Counted from the first letter of the stretch, positions 46,975 through 59,024 are shown. The stretch is 64,000 bases of DNA from Liolophura sinensis (GCF_032854445.1 NC_088295.1:46241385-46305384), one strand, 5' to 3'. A program made the numbers and translations. Notes: a model not told the origin generated them from the sequence alone.

Positions 46975-47112
46975 GGGCCCAGTTTTCACAAAGCGGCGTA
47001 CGACATTTTTGATCGTATATTTGTCGTACGATATTTTGTACGTAACTGTTACCGTACCATTGTCCTATATGTGCAATTATCGTACATGTACGACATTTCC
47101 GTGAACCTGGGC
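46975..47112. mobile_element. MITE family C, GGGCCCAG ends
   Basis: GGGCCCAGTTTTCACAAAG faces CGTGAACCTGGGC. The interior is rich in CGTACG and TCGTAC inverted motifs. It is absent from the paralogous segment at 54.1 kb, so it inserted after the duplication. Confidence 0.7.
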
Positions 47113-48133
47113 ATGAGAGAACCAAAGCTAAATTCGCTTTGTTTCAACAAACCTTTACTTTTTAACCTATGTTAATAAGTGAGTTTATTTTTCGTGCTGT
47201 TTTATTTTGGCTGAAGGCAAAAAACGTCCTACTGTACAACGTGATCTGTCAGAAATGTTAGGCTACTATATTAGGATTACATTTACTCGAACTCGAAGCC
47301 CCCGGATTGATGAGATACAGATCGACAAATAAAACGAACGGGCGGATCAAGACTATTACCAAAAGAACATTAAAACCATTTTTAATTTTATACTAAATTA
47401 GCACCTCCTGATCTCGCCACTTATCGTGACTGGATTATTAAAAAACATGTCAGACTCCTGTTCACGCACCAAGCTTTCCTATCCCCCCACCCCCCATACA
47501 ACAAGGATCGATTACAGCATCGAAAAAACATCGACAAAAAATGTATCCAATGTTCTTCCCAGTCTTGAGGCAAGATTTAATTGGTGTTCGGTTTAAAGTT
47601 GATCATCTTAGCGGCATTTACATTAAAACCCGTCCTCCTCTGGCGTTTATCAGTTCAGTCCGTTGTTCCAAAACTGGTACGCAGTTTTCAAGTTGGTACG
47701 TCATTACGACATGACGTAACCGTTTTACCGCACGTTAGGGCCATGCATGTATCTGTCTATCTTTCAAAGTGTCAGTATTCGTTTTTAGATAAAACTCCCG
47801 ACAGAATGTTATTATTTTTCAAATATTTTGACAATCAAGCTCATCCAAGAGTTTAGAAGATTTAACTAATTAAGTTTCTATATTTGACATACTTGTACTG
47901 CCCCAGGTAAAAAGTGGCCGATTGACCTTACTGTGAAAAAGCGACGACGTCATGTAAAAAAAGGGACGTCACTGTTGTCGACACTTCGCATCCGGAAATG
48001 TGTTTTCTAATGTGAAAGCTGAATGGCCATGGCGTCATGGCGTAAACAATAAGATCAGGCAATCCGTTGATATGGTGTAGATGACACAGATCTATAGTGT
48101 AAACAGTTTGTATTTACTCGTCCGTTTTATGAG

Positions 48134-48681
48134 CGAATATTGCAGCAGACAGGATGTGTAAATTCCAAAAGGAAGAAAAGAGAAGAGTTGCTCCGCCTGA
48201 GGACAACAAGAAATCGGAAGAGGATTCAGACGTCACACTGGTTGAATCCGTTTACTTGCCCCTTTCCCTCCAAACCTGCCCTTGAGGAGCCCTGTAAGAG
48301 AGACATGAAGCAGCAGGTTCTGAAGCACCTGAAGAAAGATAGACTTAAGATGCGAGACCCTAAAAGAAAACGACAACATTAACGTAGCCTTCTTTGTTTC
48401 ATTGGTTGGTAATGCGCACCCTTCCGGAAAACCACGGCTCAACTGGGCTGAAACATGAGGATTAAGACTAATCTGGACAACAGAATGACCAATGCCAACC
48501 GCCTGAGAAGAGAAAGTCTGCGAAATGTTAAGAGGAAGGTCAGTCTTGCATCAGCCAGGCAGAGACACAGATTGTTGTTAAGAAAAGGCAGAACAATACC
48601 ACCGAATTCACAAGTAGCGCCTGGAGAGGAGAATGGGGCTGGTCTACAAGAACAGACAGGCAGGCAGGAGGTAGGAGGTTA
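48134..48681 (+). pseudogene. Lys/Arg-rich coding remnant, copy 1
   Basis: Two open stretches encode basic, coiled-coil-like sequence. 48140-48382 contains HWLNPFTCPFPSKPALEEPC and HLKKDRLKMRDPKRKRQH. 48455-48680 contains NRMTNANRLRRESLRNVKRK. A stop and untranslatable sequence separate them. The same blocks recur near 55763-56290 with different breaks, so both look like decayed copies of one gene or exon set. The original gene is not recognised. Confidence 0.45.
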
Positions 48682-48699
48682 CAAGATATGTGGGAGAGA

Positions 48700-49280
48700 G
48701 AGAAAGAGAGAGATAGAGGGCGAGGAGGGGTGAGAGGATGGTGGAGAGTTGAGGATGGTGGAACGTGGCGACAGGATGTGGGAAGTGTGGGGAGAGGATG
48801 GTTGACAGCGGTGAGATGAAAGTGGACTGAGGAGAGGGGAAGGTGGACCGTGGTGAAATGAATGTTTGCTGTGGTGAGAGGATGATGGACTGTGGCTAAA
48901 GGGTGGTGGACTGTGGCTAGAGGATGGTGGATTGTGGAATGAGAATAGTGGACTGTGGAATGAGAATGGCGAACTGTGGTGAGATGAATGTGGACTGTGG
49001 TGAGAGGATGATGGACTGTGGTTAAAGGGTGGTGGACTGTGACTAGAGGATGGTGGACTGTGGAATGAGAATGATGGACTGTGGAATGAGAATGGCGGGA
49101 CTGTGGTGAGATGAATGTGACTGTGGCTAGAGGATGGTGGCCTGTGGTTAGAGGATGGTGGGCTGTGGAGTGAGAATGGCGGACTGTGGTGAGAGGATGG
49201 TGGACTGTGGTGAGAGGATGGTGGACTGTGGCTAGAGGATGGTGGAATGTGGAGTGAGAATGGCTGAATTGTTGAAGTCA
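48700..49280 (+). repeat. Minisatellite, GGATGGTGGACTGTGG type
   Basis: Imperfect repeats of about 16-18 bases built on GAGGATGGTGGACTGTGG run directly after coding remnant copy 1. Long open frames rich in Ser, Pro and His on the opposite strand are by-products of the repeat. Confidence 0.9.
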
Positions 49281-49854
49281 AATAGTGTAAATCAAACATT
49301 TATTCGCCTCAATGTTCACTCTGACATGGTGCAATCATTTTCAAAATATACCAGAAAAGGTGTGTGGATACACGAGCTTTATTTACAAACACTTTTGTTG
49401 TGGAATTGAACGGATTCTTCAGGATTGTTTCAATACGTTACTTTTTTGATCTTTGTATTCCGTACTATTTTGATAAAAAAAATCTTTCGTTTATTCACTT
49501 TGTTTGTTTGTTTGTTTGTTTTTTTCAGATGGATATATCAAAGTACTGAATCCAACATAAAACCGTCAAAATGTAATGTGGTGAATGATGTATGTGATCT
49601 ATCAAGTTCTGTTGTGCTTACACGAAAGGAATTAAGGATGACTTATTGGTTATGTCCTCTTTTTTCTCTTCACTACTAAACTGCCATAACACAAGTGCAG
49701 GGATACTCTTATGTAAGGCTTCAAACAGCAATCAATCCAGTAAAGAAAATGACAAACAACACAGACATATTACATGACAGATTGACATTGCATCTGGCTT
49801 CTGAAATGAGAGTTTGAATAATAATACATATGTGTTCTGTAGGTGCCTCTGATT

Positions 49855-50108
49855 TATTATTTATTTATTTATTTTTTTTATTTGATTGGTGTTTTACAAT
49901 GTACTCAAGAATATTTCACCTATACAACGGCGGCCAGCATTATGGTGGGAGGAAACCAGGTAGAGCCCGGTGGAAACCCACGACCATCCGCAGGTTGCCG
50001 ACAGACCTTCCCACTTACGACCAGAGAGGAAGCCAGCATGGGCTGGACTTGAACTCACAGCGACCGCACTGGTGAGAGACCCCTGGGTCATTACGCTGTG
50101 CTACTGAT
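49855..50108 (-). mobile_element. SINE family 1, nearly full length
   Basis: A T-rich TTATTTATTT tail, intact body and box B region (TTGAACTCACAGCGACCGC). It is lost just before the box A end, at GTGCTA. Confidence 0.92.
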
Positions 50109-50429
50109 TTATCCGGATGTACACCTAACTGTGGAAGTTTAAGCTGGCGTTTGGTTATGTGTAGCCCTTGGCGGAGTAGAAATAACTCAACAACACCAAT
50201 GTTAAGATGCCTACTTTCAGCTCACTAATGGGAATTATTTAGATATTAGCTGGATGCTCTTAGATATTCACAGTCACGTGTATTAAAAGAGTTAGAGGTA
50301 AGGAAAAAGGGCACAGAGCAGGGTAGCAATATCCCTGAAACAACAAATACACCCAGCACTGCCACAGATATCATATACGGCAAAACAATAATAGAGATAA
50401 ATTTAAACATCAAGCGAAATATATCTTAC

Positions 50430-50888
50430 AACGACAGTAAACAACCTGCAGATATCTCTGATGTTACCACATAAAGACATACGTTCCAAATACCGTATGG
50501 CTTCCACTATTATCACAATGGTATATACCTATGTGTTATATTGTTATGATCTTAGTTATCCGAATTATCATTTCCCTTCACTGGCAAATTAGTTACACAA
50601 ATACAGAATGATGTAACGACACGAAACATTACACAAGTCGACTTAACAAAGTAATCAAAACGACAGTAAACAACCTGCAGATATCTCTGATGTTACCACA
50701 TAAAGACATACGTTCCAAATACCGTATGGCTTCCACTATTATCACAATGGTATATACCTATGTGTTATATTGTTATGATCTTAGTTATCCGAATTATCAT
50801 TTCCCTTCACTGGCAAATTAGTTACACAAATTACAGAATGATGTAACGACACGAAACATTACACAAGTCGACTTAACAAAGTAATCAA
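50430..50888 (+). repeat. Near-perfect 229-bp tandem duplication
   Basis: 50430-50658 and 50659-50888 differ visibly only by one extra T (AAATTACAG against AAATACAG). Both begin AACGACAGTAAACAACC. Confidence 0.97.
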
Positions 50889-51228
50889 AACGACAGTCAC
50901 AACATGTGTCTCGTCAGGTATGCTATTCATCCAGTAAACCTCCGTAGACACCCAGGTGAGCACTCCGAACAGGTAAGTAACCCAGCGTTCTCCATCACTG
51001 TAAGTAATGTATGACTGTCAAGCAGTCTTGTTGTCGTAATAACTCCGAAACTGTAATTAAAACAACTATGAATAACCTGAAACAAAGGATCAATCATCTT
51101 CTATGGCACTATCAGACATTGCCACCAGTTTCAATGTAACGCTGATGTGATTTAACCTAAACAAGATCTTGCGATTGCAGATGAAATAACATGACTTCAG
51201 AATTACTTAAGGTTTACCTAGCCCTGAA

Positions 51229-51968
51229 TGACAACGATCGTAGGCGCTCGTGTAGTCATGGCTGGGTCCCCTTTGGCCCAATAGGATGAATTGTAAAATT
51301 TCGGAAAACAGTTGATTACTAACGCATCGCGTCGCCCATCCAGCCACTCCTTTACAATGCTAAGCGTCCTTGAGCACCTGACTGTTAAAATCTCGAGATT
51401 CGATCATCCCAAAGGTAAATATCCATCCATATTTATTAAAGTGCCCTTCTCCGCTGACTTTTCGAAATGGCCACCATCTACACTGTGCGCTTGCGTGGCC
51501 TGACAGCTGGATAAGACACCGGTGACACGTAGCCTACTAGCTTCATTTGTAGAGGAGAGGCATGACAAAATAAAGGCACGTGCTTTAGTTTGGTTCCCTG
51601 ACACGCTATCAATGGGACTCAAACTAGCTGTGCATGCCTGCATAACAACAAAAGGACTTGATAACCAGGATAATTGAAGGGAAGAATGGTTTCGTGTACT
51701 GGCCGCGCATGCGCGCCTTGTATATAGAGGCCATTTCTTAAATGAAAAGTCAACGGAGAGGGGGACTTTAACAAATATGGGGATGGATATTTACCTTTGG
51801 GAGGATCGACATCCCGGGATTTGAACAGTAAGGTGCCCTATGACCCTAAGCATTGTAAAGGAGTGGCTGGATGGGCAAGTTACGTTAGTAATCGACTGTT
51901 TTCCGAAATTTTACAGTTTATCCTACGGGTACCAGTCATGACTACACCATGCCCTACGAGTGTTGTCA
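51229..51968. mobile_element. Foldback element with about 230-bp inverted arms
   Basis: 51229-51463 and 51744-51968 are inverted copies. TGTAAAATTTCGGAAAACAG, CCATCCAGCCACTCCTTTAC and CCCAAAGGTAAATATCCATC recur reversed on the right. The 280-bp centre has no recognisable coding sequence. Target duplications are not clear. Confidence 0.88.
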
Positions 51969-52544
51969 TCTAATCGATAAACACATGTCGCTGATTTTGA
52001 CTTAATTTCTCACGTGGAACTAAAGATACATAGCATCCTCATGAGCATTAAGAATACAAGACTCATAGGAGCGAAGTTTAATGTTTACCAAAATCGTTTG
52101 TCAACAATATTGGTCGGACACTCGCTCGCCTCAAAAATGACCGGTGATGGCGTCATTTCCACCAAACACATTAACCTTGAGGTCAGAGAAGGCCAGCTAA
52201 GGTCTTGACCAATATAACATTATATAACGACATACACAGGGAGATAACTCTTATCTAACACAAATATGGGAGCATAATTATAGCCTCTACCCACATGTGA
52301 ACATAATACTTTTTTCTCTTTAATCTTTAAAGGAAATTGTAACCAAATACTCATAGGCTGTTGGCGAATTCTGATTTTATTATGGTACAAAAAATTGTTG
52401 TGGTTGTGTACTTTGTTTGTATTTGGTGTAATAATATTGCTTATTGCATTATTCAGGTCATATCAGAGTGGTGTTCCATCATAAGCTAGCCGCTCCCCAA
52501 GCTGACATATTTTGTCACTGGAATGTTATAATGAACAACAGATG

Positions 52545-52960
52545 TAATGCCGTACCAGTCACAGTACTGCTTTACTGATACCCGACATAACCCTGCTCCA
52601 GTCACTGTAGTGCTATGCTCTCATCACACACGACCCCCATCCAGTCACAGTAGCGCTATACTCTCAACACACACGACCCCCAACCAGTCACAGCAGCGCT
52701 ATACTCACACACGACCCCCATCCAGTCACAATGGCGCTATGCTCTCAGCACACACGACCCCACCCAGTCACAGTAGCGCTATACTCTCACCACACACGAC
52801 CCCCCACCAGTCACAGTAATGCTATACTCTCAGCACACAGGACCATCATCCAGCCACAGTAGTGCCATACTCTCAATACACACACGACCCCCATCCAGTC
52901 AGAATAGCGCCATACCCTTAATACACACACGACCCCATCCAGTGAGAGTACCGCAACACT
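52545..52960 (+). repeat. Satellite subarray 1, about 39-bp unit
   Basis: Units combine CCAGTCACAGTAGCGCTATA, CTCTCA and CACACACGACCCCC. Confidence 0.93.
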
Positions 52961-53715
52961 GACAGTGGACATGACATCACATCTAGTGACAGTACCGCTA
53001 CACTGAAAGGGGACATGACATCACATCCAATCACAGTGCCGCTACACTAAAAGCGGACATGACACCACATCCAGTCACAGTGCCGCTATTTTGACAATGA
53101 ACATGACATCACATCCAGTCACAATACCGCAACAATGACAGCGGACATGACATCAAATCGAGTCACAGTACCTCTATTTTGACAATGAACATGACATCAC
53201 ATCCAGTCACAGTACCTCTGTTTTGACAATGAACATGACATCACATCCAATCACAGTGCCACTACACTGAAAGCGGACATGACACCACATCCAGTCACAG
53301 TGCCGCTATATTGACAATGAACAGGACATCATGTCAAGTCATAGTGCCGGAACACCGACAGCAGACATGCCATCAGATCCAGTTACAGTACCGCAACATT
53401 GACAGCGGACATGATATCACATCCAGTCGCCTCACCGCAACACTGACAGGACATGACGTCACATCCAGTGACAGTACCGCAGCACTGACAGGACATGACA
53501 TCACATCCAGTGACTGTAACGCTACACTGACAGCGGACATGACATTACATCCAGTGACAGTACCGCAACACTGACAGGACATGACATCACATCCAGTGAT
53601 CGTACAGCAACACTGACAGGACATGACATCACATCCGGTCACAGTATCCCTATGTTGACAATGAACAGGACATCAATGTCGAGTCACAGTGCCGCAACAG
53701 GGACAATAGATATCA
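52960..53715 (+). repeat. Satellite subarray 2, about 46-bp unit
   Basis: Units combine GACATGACATCACATCCAGT, CACAGTACCGC and AACACTGACAGCG. CCAGTCACAGTNNCGCTA is shared with subarray 1, so the two have a common origin. Confidence 0.93.
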
Positions 53716-54711
53716 AAGACATGGCGTCGGCATGATGGTCCTTGGCTCGTAACGTTTGCTTAAGTCTCCGTTCGAACGGGTCCTACAGCTGAAATTTTCT
53801 GCCCAGTTTGAATCCGGACATGCCAAAGCTATGAAAGAGATTGTTTACGATTAAAAGCACAGTAACCACTTGGACGGCTGAACGGGTCAATTAAGGAGTA
53901 AATCGAAATCAAATCTCGATTGTCCAAACCGATATCTAGCAAACACGATAGTTAGATAGATCTGGGAATAAATATATTTTGTATAACCCCCAGATGGATA
54001 TAGAAAAAACTCGTGTGATTCTGGCTCTTAAGCGTTTAATTTAGTGTAAAAAATCAAAATCGTGAACATTTATTCACAGTTGAAGAATTTGCTTGGATTC
54101 TTCTTTATCCGGCATATGATCATGATTGTATATACAAAATTAGGAACAAATGTAAATATTCTGGGCAGACTGAATTGAATGGTGGGTGGGTGGCTGTGTG
54201 GGTGGGGACGTGTTGAAGGATGGGATACGTGAGAAGTCTGCAGTAAGACATTTGACACTTTAACGCATGGATAGTTGTTTATGCAACGCACGTTGCAGTC
54301 AGTAAACAAGATTGGTGTTCAGTTCAAAGTTGACTAGGGAAGCAGTATAAATACTCAAAGGCGATTTCCTCTGCCACTTGTCACGTCGGTTCGTTGTTCT
54401 AACACGCAGTTTTTAAATTACGTCATGGCGCCAACAGACTGACATTCCTTATAACTTCGTCATAACTTTACCATACAGTTAGGGCTACGTGTCTACTTGA
54501 CTATCTTTTAGTATGTCAATATTTGCGTATAGATAGAACTCCGAGAGAATGTCATCATATTTGCAATATTTGGCAACCCAAGCTCCTCCGAGAACATAAT
54601 TCAGAAGATTAATCTAATCCTCTTTAATTAATTTTCTATATTCTTCATGTTTATATACACGTGCCATGCATCCCAGGTTAAAATTCGCAAAATAAACCGA
54701 CTATGCTACGA

Positions 54712-54780
54712 TTCTCTCACAGCAGTTATTACCTATATAATTATTGAGGAATTATATATGTATCAACCGCTGTGAGAGAA
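54712..54780. repeat. Hairpin with nested arms
   Basis: TTCTCTCACAGC (54712-54723) and GCTGTGAGAGAA (54769-54780) are exact inverted copies. TATATAATT and AATTATATA form an inner pair. It is found only in the right segmental-duplication copy. Confidence 0.85.
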
Positions 54781-55762
54781 GATTACGGCTGTGTCTAGAT
54801 CTGAGATCTGTTTCATTCTTCCCATCTTAGCTTTCCGAAATACAGATCTGTACTCTTCCATTTCCTAACCTGGAACTCGGTCCTTCCACTTGTGCCGTCC
54901 TCAGTATGTCAAAGCTGTACGCTACAAAAACATATTTCCTGTAACCCTTCAGTAATTCTTACTTTATATCACCTAGTTATTCGTGAATAGTAAAGACCAT
55001 AACGTCACAATCAACACAAATGTATCTGTTACATCGGCGACGAGTCAAACTTCCCTAACCGCCATTTTAAGTTTGAGTCGGTCGCACTCGGCCTCGTCCG
55101 GAAAAAGATAAACTCGTGGAATGATATGATTGAAACAAATAATATGCACACAATCTGAAGGGCAATTGACAAATTGTTTGGGAGTCTTAACTTTAATTGC
55201 TGTGTTAGTAAGTGATCAGAAATGATCTATAATCAATTATATTATGAAAAAAGATGGTCTTAATTTTGAGGAGAACTGAGTCACCTAATTTGAAAATGGT
55301 GCCTTGCGAAGCTCTCATGCTCTCCGGGTGGGTGCGTCGGTTACATTTGTGTTATTTGCGATATTATGGCCCATAATATTCCAAAATAATAAAGTGAAAT
55401 GAATTCAGAATTTCTTTAAGATTACGGAACACCTCTTTTTGTGACGTACAGCACTTTGGAGGCAGCGCAGACGACAGGACCGAGTTTCAGGTTAGTGAAT
55501 GTAACGGTTCAGAGCGGTTAATGTGGAAGCTAAGCTGGGAACATGGCTAACCCAGAGCTAGATTTTGCCGGAAAAGCGACGACGTTATATGTGCCAGGGG
55601 ATGCCACTCTGTTTTGGTAACGTCATGCCTAGAAACGTGCTCATTCTGACGTTGACGTTTATCGGGTTTCGGTGTAGAAAATTACGCGCCAGCAAACCTG
55701 GTGGATCACGACATCGTGGCGAAAACAATAAGATCACGCGCTTCGTTGATGGGAGTACATGC

Positions 55763-56290
55763 CATGTGTAAATTCCAAAACGAACACAAGAAGTGTTGCC
55801 CCACTTGAAGACCGCAAGAAATTTTTACATGTTTTAGACGTCACACTGGTTGAATCCATTTACTTGCCCCTTTCCCTCCAGCTTGCGCTTGAGGGGGCGG
55901 TAAGAGAGTTAGGGAGCAGGAGGTTCTGAAGCAGCCGAAGTAAGATAGATTCTTAACATGTGAGACAATGTTAATGTAGCTTTCTTTATTTCATTGGATG
56001 GTAATGTGTACCTTTCCGGAAAACCACGGCTGCTAACCATCTGAACTGAATCAGGAGCGCGAGAAGATTAAGCTAATTTGGACAACAGAATGACCAATGC
56101 CACCCGCCCGAGTAGGGAAAGTCTGCGAAATGTTAAGAAAAAGGCCCTTATTGCCTCAGCCAGGCAGAAACAGGCTGTGGCCAAGAGGGGCCAAGCTGAT
56201 GAAGAATACCGCCGAAAAGGAGCGTCTGGAGAGGAGAATGGAGCGGGTCTCTAAGAACCCCGTCAGCCTGGCGGAAAGTAAGTGGTTGCG
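55763..56290 (+). pseudogene. Lys/Arg-rich coding remnant, copy 2
   Basis: This aligns by eye with the copy at 48.1-48.7 kb: the same ATGTGTAAATTCCAAAA start, the VTLVES-coding block, CTTTCCGGAAAACCACGGCT and GACAACAGAATGACCAATGCC. The second block reads RESLRNVKKKALIASARQKQ, and after a frame change ERLERRMERVSKNPVSLAES. Stops interrupt the first block. It is broken in this copy. Confidence 0.45.
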
Positions 56291-56299
56291 GAGAAGAGG

Positions 56300-56690
56300 A
56301 GAAAGAGAAGAAGGAATGTGGTGAGAGAATGGTGGAGCGTGGGGCGAGGATGGTGGAGTGTGGCAAAGAGGATGGCGAGTTGTGGGTAGAGGATGGAGGA
56401 GTGTGGTGAGAGAGAGATAAACTGGAGGCAGGATGGTGGACTGGTGAGTGGGGCATGTTGAGCGGAAGGTGGACTGGAGAGAGAATGGTGGATTGGAGAA
56501 AGGTGGGTGGACTGCAGAGAAACATGACTGTGGTGAAAGCATAAAGGATTGTGGTGAGAGGATGATGGACTGTGGTGAGAGGATGGGTGAATTGTGGTGA
56601 GAGGATGTGGGATTGTGGTGAGAGGATGGGTGGATTGTGGTGAGAGGAGGGGTGAATTGTGGTGAGAGGAAGGGTGGATTGATGTGAGAA
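56300..56690 (+). repeat. Minisatellite, GTGAGAGGATGG type
   Basis: This is related to the array at 48.7-49.3 kb and sits at the equivalent position after coding remnant copy 2. Units of about 17 bases such as GAGAGGATGGGTGAATTGTG are clearest at 56540-56680. Confidence 0.9.
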
Positions 56691-57799
56691 TTTTTTTTTT
56701 TTGAAATAAGGTGGATGTTCCCGATTTCTTCGGTATACATATATACTGTAGGTCAATTTACACAACCTTTATGTAGACTTCTGACAGTCAAAACTTACTT
56801 TACTAGTATCCGTGTTCTACCAGGCACCAGCTGCATTCCCCAAACCAGCATGACTCATTCATCTGCAACGAAGAGTTTCAACGGTATGGACTGACATACC
56901 GGCCGCTGTAATGTGTCGCATTTCACGTGCTCACATCCATTCGCATTGGGTCGCGGAGTTTAGCACGGACAAGGGGTATATTTAGACTTTGTCTGTAATG
57001 AAATTCTGACTTCAATTTAAAAACAAACGAGTTGGTTTTATGTAATTGCCGGTAGTTTGGCTGCTAGAGCCGTATATTGGATACTTCCCCATATAACGAA
57101 GGTCTAACCGATACCCGGAGAGCGTGGGAGTGAATATTGATTTTCCTGCCGCTTGGCCGAGCAAAAAACGTTGTCCCTTTCACCTTATTGATGAGTTTGT
57201 AATAGAGCACCATTTACGTGAATGAGCCACGCGTCCCCATGACCAGAGCGTGTGGACAGGATAATTTATTTACCTTCGTAAATGTACCAGTCACCTCTGA
57301 CAGCCAGACTATATCTGGGTCTGTTTAATTCAGCCACACTTATCTCTCACCTCTTTTAAATGGGAAAATGTTTTCATTACTTCATGAATTTTTGTTTTTA
57401 ATTCACCCCCCCCCCCCCCAAAAAAAAAACAACAAACAACAAATACACTGTTTTCCACGTCATGTGAATTTACTTTGTTATCTTGCGTGATCTATACAAT
57501 GACCGCGTGCAATTAAGCTGAGTTGTCAAACAGCTCGATCACTGTTACATAACATGTCGGAAACACAGGTGTGGCCGTACGCTTAATCTAGGCACTGAAG
57601 ATTGATTTTTATTTTATAGGGTTATAATTTATTTGCAAACTGTTCAAATGCCTGCGCACATCAGCCCACAATTCATCACACGTGGCTTTCTCCCCTTAAT
57701 CCTTGTACATCTGTTGTGTTCCGCTGACAAATTTGTTTATGTTTTTAAAAGGTTTACGGCGTTTGGGTTCAGGAAATTTAAAACAGTGTCAAAGATCTG

Positions 57800-57955
57800 C
57801 AGAACCGGAGGCAACCTACGACCATCCTCAAGTTGCTGTCAGACCTTCCCACGTACAGCCGTAGAGGAAGCCAGCATGAGCTGGACTTGAACTCACAGCG
57901 ACCGCATTGGTGAGAGGCTTCTGGTTCATTGCACCGTGCTGGCGTGCTAACCAGC
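57800..57955 (-). mobile_element. SINE family 1, head half
   Basis: From GGAGGCAACCTACGACCATCC through GAAGCCAGCATGAGCTGGAC to GGCGTGCTAACCAGC. The tail half is missing. Confidence 0.88.
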
Positions 57956-58550
57956 TGTTAGATACGTGGTTTACCATGTGAAGTACAGAATATAAAGATG
58001 AACGAGATCACAGTTACATATACTGTTCAAGGGCTGAAGTTTGATCCTAGGCTGTCTAGACAGTTCAGGCAGCCCTTTGCTCAAATTTCTAACAAGGATT
58101 TCACAAGAAAACGATACCTTTGCTCTGGCAAACAAATCCTAAGTACAAGGCGTGTATAGATTGATATATTGGTTATTTATGTTCTAGTCTGGAATTTGAA
58201 TAAAATATACATTTGTCATTTCATTTTTGTATCAGATGTCCCATTCAGTATTATATTTATGTAAGGGGCTAAAATGTTTGGAAAAATGGGGAGAAAAGTG
58301 GGGGAGAGGTAGTGTAGTAAGTTTACCTGAATCAGATGATGAAATATGGTCTCTCGCTGTCTCGATTGCGGCTTCAAGTTGGGGGGGGAGGCATGTCAAC
58401 CATTTGTTACTGTTTATAAGCACTTACATGCACAGCATCGTCATTGAGGTAAAAGTGGCCATATTTCACGGGTTACGTGTCACCATTTACCAGCTTTCAT
58501 ACTGTCGTCATACTCAGGCCTACGTGTTTAATTATATTAACATATTTGTA

Positions 58551-58672
58551 ACCTGCGGATGGTCGTGGGTTTCCCCAGGATCTGCCGGTTTCTTCCCACC
58601 ATAACGTTGGCTGTCGTTTCAGGGAAATATTCTTGAGTACGGTGTAAAACACCAATGAAATTAAATTACTAA
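58551..58672 (+). mobile_element. SINE family 1, 5'-truncated
   Basis: CCTGCGGATGGTCGTGGG through CTTGAGTACGGTGTAAAACA and an A-rich tail. Confidence 0.87.
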
Positions 58673-58929
58673 ATAACACAACATTTGCAAATATGCACTT
58701 TAGACTAATCCAAACAATTCATTGTCATATCATGAAAGAGAAACAATAGTTTTGCAACAGAAAACAAAAACAGTTTTGCCTTGTGTTTCAATGCCTAATA
58801 AAGCTTATATAAAAACATGCTTGAACTCATGTAAGTAAACGTGCCGTTGCTGACCACGACCCACTAGAACTCGGATGTGTCATGCGCACTTATAAGAAGC
58901 AATTGGCTTACAGCGTAACAGGTCTGGAA

Positions 58930-59024
58930 GCAACATGCGGATGGTCATGGGTTTCCTTCCACCATAATGCTGGCCGTCGTCGTATAAGTACGGCGTAAAA
59001 CACCAATCAAATAAATAAATAAAT
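58930..59024 (+). mobile_element. SINE family 1, 5'-truncated and internally deleted
   Basis: ATGCGGATGGTCATGGG joins CTTCCACCATAATGCTGGCC and ends in (AAAT)n. Confidence 0.88.

Larger units (their letters stand above)
46800..48700 (+). repeat. Segmental duplication, left copy
   Basis: Shared blocks with 54030-56300 occur in the same order and orientation. Examples are CATTTATTC near 46856 and 54064, TTGGTGTTCGGTTTAAAGTTG at 47581 against 54312, the AATTAAGTTTCTATATT region, AAACAATAAGATCA at 48041 against 55721, and the coding remnants. This copy carries an inserted GGGCCC-type MITE. Confidence 0.7.
54030..56300 (+). repeat. Segmental duplication, right copy
   Basis: This is the partner of 46800-48700. 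It has about 0.8 kb of extra sequence between 54.7 and 55.5 kb, including a hairpin at 54712-54780. A shorter shared block (46400-46560 against 49650-49800) suggests the duplicated unit originally reached further left. Confidence 0.7.

Noticed and set aside
48679-49299. 206-residue minus-strand open frame rich in SPPSSHHS
   Set aside because: It is the reverse reading of a GGATGGTGGA-type minisatellite; the sequence is explained by the repeat.
52547-53642. Open frames at 52.5-53.6 kb
   Set aside because: Satellite translations without conserved frame.
56148-56765. Two overlapping minus-strand open frames of about 200 residues
   Set aside because: They mostly read the second minisatellite and the antisense of the coding remnant; no start or splice support.
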